Source of the DNA: Flavobacteriales bacterium
GTDB lineage: Bacteria > Bacteroidota > Bacteroidia > NS11-12g > UBA955
Assembly (NCBI GenBank): GCA_947487175.1
Contig: CANKVM010000009.1
Coordinates: 1 to 48,630, forward strand
Direction of reading: 5' to 3'
Length of the DNA: 48,630 bases
In this document: positions 37,638 through 46,000 of the stretch, piece after piece
Position numbering within the stretch: the first letter of the stretch is position 1
How the letters are laid out: every line of letters begins with the position of its first letter
Program-made: the position numbers and the translations under genes
Notes under the pieces: generated by a model
What the model saw: the letters and a program-made list of their open reading frames with translations, nothing else
The model's database searches: none
Told to the model about the DNA's origin: nothing

Positions 37638-38795
37638 TTATTCAACCCAAGATTTATAATAATTAGGATCTTCAACAGACATGGCTTCTTCCGTAATCAT
37701 CAAAGGATAAAACGGATCTATCATTACGGCGAGTTCTTGGGTTTCTTTTTTACCAATACTTTTTTCAACGGTTCCAGGATGTGGACCATGGGGAATTCCT
37801 TTAGGGTGTAAGGTTATCATTCCCCTTTCAACATGTTTACGGCTCATAAAATCGCCAGCAACGTAATACAATATTTCATCGCTATCAACATTGCTATGGT
37901 TGTATGGTGCTGGTATTGAAAGCGGATGGTAATCATAAAGCCTAGGAACAAAACTACAAATTACGAAGTTACGTCCCTCAAAAGTTTGATGGATTGGAGG
38001 TGGTTGGTGAAGTCTGCCTGTAATAGGTTCAAAATCGTGTATGCTAAACCCGAAAGGATAAGCATAACCATCCCAGCCTACCGCATCAAAAGGATGAGAA
38101 CCGTAAGTATAAGGGTAAATGATATTTTGCTTTTTAATCAATACTTTAAAGTCGCCCAATTCATCATGCGTTTGCAAATTCTGTGGCACTTTTATATCTC
38201 TTTCGCAATATGGAGAATGCTCAAGTAATTGACCAAATGAGTTTTGATATCTTTTTGGGGGATAAATTGGCGTTGGAGATTCAGTAATCATCAAACGATT
38301 TTGAGTAGTATCAAATTCAAATTGATAAATTGTACCTCTAGGAATTACTAGATAATCGCCATATTCAAATGGAATTTCTCCAAAAATAGTTTTCAGCTTT
38401 CCAGTTCCCTCATGAATGAAAATAACTTCATCGTTGTCGCTATTTTTAAAGAAATAATCAGAGTTTCCTTTAGTTGGAGCCGCCACAGATATGGTTAAAT
38501 CACTATTTGTCAATAAAGCTTTTCTGCTTTTCAAGTAGTCATCTTCCGGTTTTGTGTTAAAAGTGACAAAACTCCTGCTTTGCATATTTTGTTTCAATGC
38601 AATTTTGGGTTCAACACTATACGGTGTTCCTATTTCCTTAACCAAAGTTGGTGGATGGCAATGATATACCAATGAATATAAGCTATTAAACCCTTCAGTA
38701 CTTATTAATTCTTCCGAATATAAAGTCCCATCTGATTTTCTAAACTGAGTGTGTCTTTTTGGAGGGATATTTCCCAATTTGTAATAAAATGCCAT
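37638..38795 (-). CDS. hmgA: Homogentisate 1,2-dioxygenase
   Basis: This is a 385-residue cupin-fold iron(II) dioxygenase from the ATG at 38795. The ORF extends 18 codons upstream, but conserved sequence begins at MAFYYKLGNIPPKRHTQFR. The enzyme opens the homogentisate ring to maleylacetoacetate in tyrosine and phenylalanine breakdown. Likely iron ligands are the His of YNHSNVDSDE with the acidic residue after it, and the His of IPHGPHPG. GWDGYAYPFGFSIHDFEP is typical of the shorter bacterial HGD branch. Other tyrosine-catabolism genes are not nearby. A large T9SS gene follows after 5 nt. Confidence 0.9.
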   Translation of the reverse strand: MAFYYKLGNIPPKRHTQFRKSDGTLYSEELISTEGFNSLYSLVYHCHPPTLVKEIGTPYSVEPKIALKQNMQSRSFVTFNTKPEDDYLKSRKALLTNSDLTISVAAPTKGNSDYFFKNSDNDEVIFIHEGTGKLKTIFGEIPFEYGDYLVIPRGTIYQFEFDTTQNRLMITESPTPIYPPKRYQNSFGQLLEHSPYCERDIKVPQNLQTHDELGDFKVLIKKQNIIYPYTYGSHPFDAVGWDGYAYPFGFSIHDFEPITGRLHQPPPIHQTFEGRNFVICSFVPRLYDYHPLSIPAPYNHSNVDSDEILYYVAGDFMSRKHVERGMITLHPKGIPHGPHPGTVEKSIGKKETQELAVMIDPFYPLMITEEAMSVEDPNYYKSWVE

Positions 38796-38916
38796 ACAGA
38801 ATGTTATCGAATTACGAATATAATTATTGTCTTCCAATAAATGAACCAAATGCCAAAAGTCTTAGTTAAAATATATCTATTCAACGAAAATAAAACAGTT
38901 TTAAATTTTAAATTAG

Positions 38917-38924
38917 TATATTTG
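38917..38924 (+). promoter_or_regulatory. -7 box TATATTTG of the six-gene surface operon
   Basis: A perfect TAnnTTTG match 17 nt before the ATG at 38942. No other clear promoter is seen until the NFACT gene, which fits one transcript for the genes from 38942 to 46566. Confidence 0.55.
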
Positions 38925-38941
38925 ATATAATTGATTGCAAA

Positions 38942-39859
38942 ATGAAATCCATAAAATTGACATTTCGATTTTTATTCATCTCTTTTCTCTTTGTTTCATG
39001 TACCAAAGAAGAAATTGTCATTCGCAACAACAACAATCCTCCAAAGTATTCAGAGGTATCCACCTTAATGGTAGAAAACTACATTAATCGATTATTTATT
39101 GATATCTTAGGCAGAGAGGCTACCGATGTGGAGCGAACTGAATATGTTTTACAGTTAAGAAAAGGCAAATTAAGCCAGAACTCAAGAGATTCACTTGTCA
39201 AAATATTACAACTCGATACAGTATTTAGAATTGGAGATTCCAGCTATCGAAAGGCATATACATCAAGAATTTACAATATTTGCAAATCTAGATTTCTGGA
39301 AGGAGCTGCAGACATGGACATTGCTCAGCAATCATCAAATTTAGGATTTGGAATTTATTTAAGTCAATTAGACGGCGATTCGGTTACAATGTATACCTAT
39401 ATCAACCTAAAAAAATACTATGACCGCATCTTAAAAAGCAATTATTGGTTAAGTCGCAATAAAATTACATACAATCAGCTTTGCGAGTATATGTTGAATA
39501 ATGGAATTTACGACTTAATAAACATGGGTTCCTTTAATTTCGTGAATGCTACCTACGATAATATTTATGGCAGAAAGCCAAATGCAGACGAGTTTAATCG
39601 TGCTTATCAGATTATAGAAAAAAACAATCCTAGATTTATATTCAACAGGGTAATTTCTAATAAAAACGAGTATTGCGAAGGCATAACTTCCAATAATGGG
39701 TTCTATGAAGCCGAAATTAGGTGGTGGTACTTCCAATTTATAAGAAAAGAAATAAACTCAACCTTTTTGTATCCCATTTTGACCAATTTCTTAAAAGATC
39801 ACAACTTTGAAAACATGCAACGCAAGATATTAATCACCGACGACTATGCGCAATTTTAA
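38942..39859 (+). CDS. Lipoprotein with DUF4214/DUF1549-like helical modules
   Basis: This is a 305-residue predicted lipoprotein (lipobox V-S-C, Cys20, followed by T-K-E-E, a likely surface-export motif). Two regions share a helical pattern: YINRLFIDILGREATDVERTEYV (quoted in part, about residues 42-65) and NATYDNIYGRKPNADEFNRA (about 200). Both resemble the Y-x-x-h-h-x-R-x-P-x-x-x-E core of DUF4214 modules and the start of DUF1549 domains. I do not recognise a characterised family over the full length. It is the first gene of a tightly packed operon and overlaps the next gene by 14 nt. The function may be as a binding partner of the DUF1501 protein; that is inference. Confidence 0.7.
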   Translation: MKSIKLTFRFLFISFLFVSCTKEEIVIRNNNNPPKYSEVSTLMVENYINRLFIDILGREATDVERTEYVLQLRKGKLSQNSRDSLVKILQLDTVFRIGDSSYRKAYTSRIYNICKSRFLEGAADMDIAQQSSNLGFGIYLSQLDGDSVTMYTYINLKKYYDRILKSNYWLSRNKITYNQLCEYMLNNGIYDLINMGSFNFVNATYDNIYGRKPNADEFNRAYQIIEKNNPRFIFNRVISNKNEYCEGITSNNGFYEAEIRWWYFQFIRKEINSTFLYPILTNFLKDHNFENMQRKILITDDYAQF

Positions 39860-40349
39860 TACTAAACATATTATTAAAGTGGCGATTTTCAATATATTGA
39901 TAATCAACATATATTGCACGAAAGAAATCCATGTTCAATACCAAGTTAATTCCGCTTATATTTATGAATCAAAAGCGCAAAAATTCAAAAACAAGAATGA
40001 AGCTGAGTATATTTCTATCCTCTATACTGGTCTTTACCAAAAGGCAATTGATCCTATGGAATTATTTCAAGCACAAAGTGTATTATACAGCATTGGAGAC
40101 CAAAATGTAGCCAAGGAAATGTTGCTTAGTGGTTACTTTAATAATCCCAAAATCATTATTCCAAGCAATGCTGAAATGAGAAATGATATTCCTTCTTTTA
40201 TTACTGAAACCTATAAGCGATTCTATTTAAGATACCCGTCAGAAGCGGAAAAAGTTTATTTCACAAATTATATTAAAAACAATCCAGAAGTCACTGTTGA
40301 GTTGATTTACACTTCATTTTCAACCAGCGATGAATATTCATTTTATTAA
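39846..40349 (+). CDS. Small lipoprotein with DUF4214-like modules
   Basis: This is a 167-residue protein with a hydrophobic signal and likely lipidation at Cys24 (context N-I-Y-C; Tyr before Cys is unusual for a lipobox), followed by T-K-E. Two helical repeats resemble those of the upstream protein: EYISILYTGLYQKAIDPMEL (about 55) and ITETYKRFYLRYPSEAEKVY (about 118), the latter ending in the S-D-E-Y typical of DUF4214 ends. It overlaps the previous gene by 14 nt and lies 6 nt before the DUF1501 gene. Function unknown; the shared fold suggests the two proteins act together. Confidence 0.65.
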   Translation: MRNFNTKHIIKVAIFNILIINIYCTKEIHVQYQVNSAYIYESKAQKFKNKNEAEYISILYTGLYQKAIDPMELFQAQSVLYSIGDQNVAKEMLLSGYFNNPKIIIPSNAEMRNDIPSFITETYKRFYLRYPSEAEKVYFTNYIKNNPEVTVELIYTSFSTSDEYSFY

Positions 40350-40355
40350 AAAGAC

Positions 40356-41696
40356 ATGAGAAGAAAAGAATTTATAAAAAAATCTACCCTTACTGTTGGT
40401 GCTGGTATTGTTGCACCGTATATATTGCCTTCAGGTAGATTATTTGCAAAATCAGGAATAGAAAAAGCAGAACATGTAGTTATGGTTATGTTTGCTGGCG
40501 GTGTTCGTCAACAAGAGAGTATTTTAGGTAGGTATTTAGAAGATAGCCAGGGAGTTTCAGGTGTGGCAGGAAATATTATGCCCAATTTATTCAATGGCAA
40601 CGCTCCTACTAAAAAAATCGTTTATGGTCAAGATATCCCGGGTCAAACAAGAGGTTCTGATCCTATTCCACGTTTGCTTTCCGACGCTTTAGCAAATAAA
40701 GGAATGACATTTAATGAGGTTCGTGCGCAAAGTGCAGGGCATTATGTAGGTTTAAATACCTTACTTACTGGAAGTATCAGCACGGCGCAAGGTTTGAAAA
40801 CTAGGCCATTATCCCCCACTATTTTTGAATACTTGAGAAAACACAGAGGGTTCAAAGCTACTGATTGTTGGTTCGTAGGAAATGGCATAGGCAATAGCAC
40901 TCCTCTTTTAAACGCAAGTACAAATGAAAATTACGGACTCAATTTTGGCGCAAATATGTTTATCCCTCCTATTACTTTTGGAAGCTACGGTCAAAATACA
41001 CTTTCGAATTCTAAAGCATATTCAAACAATGAATTAAAGCCTATGTACGAGATGAAAAACTTCTTAAACAATAGTTTTGCTTTAGAAAACTCTCGACAAA
41101 CTACTATTAAGAATACAGATGATGAAAGAACGCATATAAAAGAATTCATGAGAGCAACCTATACCAAACAAAGTTTAGGTCAAATTTCAATGCCACCTGC
41201 TGTTAGTTCCACAGATGCTTTCAATGTTGCCTATTCAGCTGAAATATTGAAAGAATTTAAGCCAAGAATGCTTGCTGTGAATATTTCAGAGGTAGATGGT
41301 TGCCATTCTAATTTTACAGGCTATTTAAGGAGTTTACATAGAGCCGACCACATAACTGCGTGGCTTTATGATTATATTCAAAATAATATCCCCGAAATGA
41401 AAGACAATACGGTATTTATTGTTGCTCCTGAGTGCGGCCGAAACTTGAATCCGAATCCAATTCTTGACGAAAACGATTGGATGGCATTTGATCATTCAGA
41501 CGCCAATTCATTGAGAGTATGGAGCTTAATGGTTGGTAAAAATGTACCTAAGGTTTCTGTTGGTTCTGAGGGAAATCCAATTGGAAGATTAACAGATTTA
41601 GTTCCAACCATTGCGGATATATTTGGAGTTTATGATGATGTAATGAATTCAGGATATATTGACCCTATGGCTATGAGTCAATTTTTGAGAGTGTGA
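40356..41696 (+). CDS. DUF1501 family protein (alkaline phosphatase/sulfatase superfamily)
   Basis: This is a 446-residue protein matching DUF1501: an N-terminal export signal (RRKEFIKKS then a hydrophobic stretch with G-A-G-I-V-A-P-Y), the family segment VVMVMFAGGVRQQES (about 47), and near the C-terminus VAPECGRNLNPNP followed by MAFDHSDANSLRVW, holding the acidic and His residues of the superfamily's metal site. DUF1501 proteins are usually Tat-exported and paired with DUF1800 or DUF1549/DUF1553 proteins; no enzymatic reaction is established. Here the partner genes are small DUF4214-like lipoproteins instead. The Tat-like motif reads R-K at the normal twin-Arg register, with RR one residue earlier. 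Its stop overlaps the next GTG start. Confidence 0.8.
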   Translation: MRRKEFIKKSTLTVGAGIVAPYILPSGRLFAKSGIEKAEHVVMVMFAGGVRQQESILGRYLEDSQGVSGVAGNIMPNLFNGNAPTKKIVYGQDIPGQTRGSDPIPRLLSDALANKGMTFNEVRAQSAGHYVGLNTLLTGSISTAQGLKTRPLSPTIFEYLRKHRGFKATDCWFVGNGIGNSTPLLNASTNENYGLNFGANMFIPPITFGSYGQNTLSNSKAYSNNELKPMYEMKNFLNNSFALENSRQTTIKNTDDERTHIKEFMRATYTKQSLGQISMPPAVSSTDAFNVAYSAEILKEFKPRMLAVNISEVDGCHSNFTGYLRSLHRADHITAWLYDYIQNNIPEMKDNTVFIVAPECGRNLNPNPILDENDWMAFDHSDANSLRVWSLMVGKNVPKVSVGSEGNPIGRLTDLVPTIADIFGVYDDVMNSGYIDPMAMSQFLRV

Positions 41697-42625
41697 AAAA
41701 CATAATTATATCTATATCGCTAATTACAATTTGTATTTATTTAGAATCATGTTCTAAAGAGGCCTTGCCTATAAACCAATTTGGTCCCAACCAACAAGAT
41801 ACCAACAAATTGGATACGAACAATTATGATCCATATTCAATATTCTCAATTCATAAAGATGTTTTGAAACCAACTTGTGCAAATTCAGGATGTCATGACG
41901 GGAATTTCGAACCAGATTTCAGAACAGTTGAAAGTAGTTATTTTGGATTGATCAACGTAACACCAATTAAATCAAATGTTTCTGGAGGATTCCCTTTCAG
42001 GGTTGTTCCTGGTGATGCTTCGAAAAGTATGTTGTTACAAAGAATGACAATTGATTTGAACGGCAATTCTGGTATCATGCCTCTTGCTCTAGAGCCTAAA
42101 TCAACTTATAATCAACACAAATCCGAGTATTTGCAAAGAATCACAAAGTGGATAAACGATGGAGCAAAGGATTTGGCTGGAAATTTGCCCACTGCTCCGA
42201 ACTTCCCTCCAAATATTCAAGGAGTTGTGTTTATTCAAGGAAACAATATTTTGGCAAGACCCGGATTATACGAAGCAGCCAATGCCACAGCAGGGATAAA
42301 TACAACTGTATATTTTTCATTATCCGATGATAAGATAGATCAAAGCCAATTAAAAAACTGCACAATTAATGTAAGTGTAAACCCTGATTCATTCAATGTG
42401 GTTAATGAAAAATCTCTTAATGCTGGGCCTGAAAAATTCATGAACGATTTAAATGGGAAATTAGTGAAATATTGGTATAACTACGATTTGCAAACAAGTG
42501 CCACAATTTCGTTAGATGTTTTGTGGATTCGCATTACAGTTACAGACGATGTTCAAACTGTTCAATTGCCAAATGAAAACTCTATGTTTCCAATAAAAAA
42601 ATACTTTGCTATAAGATTTAAATAA
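41693..42625 (+). CDS. Lipoprotein with cytochrome c-like CX4CH domain
   Basis: This is a 310-residue lipoprotein starting with GTG at 41693 in a GTGA overlap. Lipidation is at Cys20 (E-S-C), followed by S-K-E. Residues about 50-165 match the planctomycete-type cytochrome c domain found in Bacteroidota: VLKPTCANSGCHDG (Cys62, Cys67, His68), V-V-P-G-D-A-S-K-S-M-L (about 108), a Met-containing segment G-I-M-P, and W-I-N-D-G-A. The heme motif is CX4CH rather than CX2CH, a variant recurrent in this domain family; whether heme is attached is unknown. A second beta-rich domain follows to the C-terminus. Operon position suggests a role with the DUF1501 protein. Confidence 0.75.
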   Translation: MKNIIISISLITICIYLESCSKEALPINQFGPNQQDTNKLDTNNYDPYSIFSIHKDVLKPTCANSGCHDGNFEPDFRTVESSYFGLINVTPIKSNVSGGFPFRVVPGDASKSMLLQRMTIDLNGNSGIMPLALEPKSTYNQHKSEYLQRITKWINDGAKDLAGNLPTAPNFPPNIQGVVFIQGNNILARPGLYEAANATAGINTTVYFSLSDDKIDQSQLKNCTINVSVNPDSFNVVNEKSLNAGPEKFMNDLNGKLVKYWYNYDLQTSATISLDVLWIRITVTDDVQTVQLPNENSMFPIKKYFAIRFK

Positions 42626-43080
42626 TGACTTTTAAAATATACAATATATTACATATAGCAATATTTATGGCTTTGTTGTTTCCTATCTGTAAGGAAGAAA
42701 TAGTTTCTAATGTGGATCCTATTCCAAACATACAATTTATATCTATTTCAAGCACCAAATTGAAGCAATTTTCGGATAGTTTGGTGGTTACTTTGAAATA
42801 TAAAGATGGTGATGGCGACCTCGGTGATGTATCAGCCGATACCCTATCTATCTATGTAAGAGATTCGAGACTTTCAAAGCCAGATTATTATCACTTATTT
42901 CCTTTATCCCCAATTAACAATAAACTGAGCATTGATGGATTGTTGAATATCAAGATCAAAAATATATTCCTGCTATCTACAAGTCCCTCAGAAACTACAA
43001 AATTCGAAATCAAGCTCAAAGACAGGGCGAAAAACTGGAGCAACACTATTTTTACTCCAAATATTGAAATTATTCCATAA
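42625..43080 (+). CDS. Small putative surface lipoprotein, function unknown
   Basis: This 151-residue protein has an N-terminal hydrophobic stretch and a likely lipid-attachment Cys22 (context F-P-I-C, a weak lipobox) followed directly by K-E-E, resembling a surface-export motif. The rest is beta-rich with a D-G-D-G-D-L-G acidic turn (about residue 70), a feature seen in many uncharacterised Bacteroidota lipoproteins and suggestive of calcium binding. The start overlaps the previous stop (TAATG), and the next gene begins 6 nt on. I do not recognise a named family. Confidence 0.65.
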   Translation: MTFKIYNILHIAIFMALLFPICKEEIVSNVDPIPNIQFISISSTKLKQFSDSLVVTLKYKDGDGDLGDVSADTLSIYVRDSRLSKPDYYHLFPLSPINNKLSIDGLLNIKIKNIFLLSTSPSETTKFEIKLKDRAKNWSNTIFTPNIEIIP

Positions 43081-43086
43081 TCAAGT

Positions 43087-46000
43087 TTGAAATTCACTGG
43101 ATTCATAACGCTCCTATTTTGTTCAATATTTTGTGTAAATGTATATGCTCAAACTATTCAAAATCAACAAAATGGAATATATAGAATTTGCAAAGGGAAA
43201 ATTAGAGATTCCGAAAAGGGTAAAACCACAGGATATTACGATCACAATGAAAAGATAATCATGACGTTAGCGCTACCTGGTGCTAAAAATATCACGTTAT
43301 CTTTTAAAAGTTTTTGCACTGAAAAAGACAATGATGTTTTAAAAATTTACGATGGTAAAGATACAAACGCTACATTAAAAGGATCATACTCAGGTAGCGT
43401 CAGTATTGGAAATATCACGAGTAGCGACAGCTTTATAACTTTGTATTTTGTGTCAGATAAAAGCGTTTCATGCACGGGATGGGAAGCTGAAGTGATTAAT
43501 AATATAAATATCCCAACGGCCACCAAAATTACTTTAAACAGTTCTCCTATCTGTTACGACTCAACATTGGCAATTACGCTCGATTTTACAATACCTTGTG
43601 ATTCATTAAATATTAGCAATACCAAAATCAACGGAAATGACTTTAATTACATCATTCCTCTTAATTGTGTCAATAACAAAGCTTCTAGATTTAAATTAGG
43701 TTTAAAAAATCCATTAAATACAAACGGCACATATACAATTACCCATAAACATGGATATCGAGACTATTGCGATAGCGTTTATCAATTATCAAGTAGCCAA
43801 ACCTTTGTAATTTCAAACTGCCCCATTTTTGTTGATATAAAAAGCAACAAGGATACTATATGCCTTGGTGAATGCATTTCCCTATCTATCAATATTAGTG
43901 GCGGAAATGCAGCTAAATACACTTATAATTGGACTCCTAAGACATTATCAGGCAAGGGGCCATTCAATATCTGCCCAAAGGTAAATACCAAATATAAACT
44001 TACTGTATCAGATGGAAATGCAATTCCAGGATCAGACTCTTTGCAAATAATCGTGCTTCAGCCACCTGTTGCACCTAAAGACACACAAGTTTGTTATTTA
44101 TCGTCTAATATTTTCTTAAAAGGCTTCCCTAGTGGAGGGAAATGGTTTGGACCTGGTATTGTCAATTCAATAAATGGAGAGTTTAAACCATATGGCCAAT
44201 GGGGCGATGTGAAAGTTTGGTATAAAATAGGTGGCTGTGCCGATACCATGATTATCAATGTGACTTATCCTTACAATTACGACAATGTATTCTGCCCGAG
44301 CAAAACTGCTTCGCCAGTAGTTTGGTACGGTCCACTTGGAGGGACATGGTCAGGTTTAAAAATCACCAAAACCGGCATGTTTACGCCTGATAGCGCTGGA
44401 AAGTATGTATTAACCTATACCTGGAAAGGCTGCGTATCTCAGAAAAACGTGGTAGTCCAAAATGTTACAGTACCGCAATTTGATACAACGTGCGAATCAA
44501 AAACATCAGATACACTAGAATTCAAACCCTATGGAATATATCCATACTATTTTCCAGGACTAATTAATGGGTATTACGGATGGTATAATCCCAGTTTAAT
44601 GGGTGGTCCTGGTAATAGAAACATTATTTTCACCGCACTCGGTGGCTGCACTGACACCACTAAATTAACTATTTTACCTTGTTATGCTGGAAAAGATGAT
44701 ACGATTTGCCCCAATACAAATAATTATAACTTGTTAAACATTAGATATTTGAATGCATTCGACTGGACTGGCAAGGGAATTAAAAACTCTAAAGTAAGTA
44801 ATTATGATGCAAGTTGGACAAATGGCAAAAACGGGATTGATACATTGGTGTTTAAATCAGGCAAATGCATTGATTATAAAATAATTAAAATCATAGGCAC
44901 TGCCATCAATTATGCCGATACAATGGATCTTTGTAAAGATGCCGATACATTTATTTTGTCAAATAAAATCCCTGTCAACCTTCCTAAAGGTACATGGTCG
45001 GGTACTGGTGTAATAAATGGGGTTAAATTTGCTCCTAAAAACTTATCATCAGGCAATTACAATGTTTCATATTCTAAAAACGGTTGTTCTGACAATATCA
45101 TTTTACGTATACTTCCGAAACCAGTCGTGCCAAACGACACAAGTATTTGCATACAATCAAATCCAATTGCACTAATTCCATCTATAAAAGGTTCTGTGTT
45201 TTGGGGTACAGGCATGCAATATGGTTTAAAACAAGAATTCAACCCTTCCCTTTCAAAATCTGGATTATTTAAAATCAATTACTTAACCCCTCTTGGTTGC
45301 ACAAGTTATTTCAGTATCACTGTCGATACTTTGCCAATTATTAGCTATAATTACCCTACTAAAACATTTTGTTTCAAAGACTCCTCTATATTGTTATCAA
45401 TGAAACCATTGGGAGGAAAATACGAAATTGATGGATATTTAAACACTTTATTTAACCCTGGAAAGTTAAATATTGGCAATCATAAGCTCATTTACCTTGT
45501 AAACAGCAAAAGTTGTTTCACAAAAGATTCATTTGATATTGTCATTTTAGATAGTATTCATTTAATATTATCGCCAAATAGCGATAGTTTATGTAAGGGT
45601 GAAATGGCTATTTTGCAGGCAAACGCCACTGGAGGCATCGGAAACTACACTTTTTGGTGGTCAAATGGTCAAAATGGATACAAAACCATCGTCTCACCTA
45701 AGACCAATATTACATATACATGTTATGCAAGTGATGGATGTAGTAATATTGTAAATCAATATATTAACATATTAGTGCATCCAGTTGTATGGAGCAAAGC
45801 ATTTGTAAACGATCCTGTTTGTTATGGGCAAAATGGATATGCCTATTTAAGCAGTGGAAATGGCAATCCAATTAGGAAAACTTGGAATTACCCCGGAAAG
45901 GTTTCCAATGATACCTTTTATGCACCAAGTGGCAGTTCTTATAAGGTTTTTTTGATAGACAGTGTAACCAAATGTTTTTCAGATACAACAATTTATCTTC

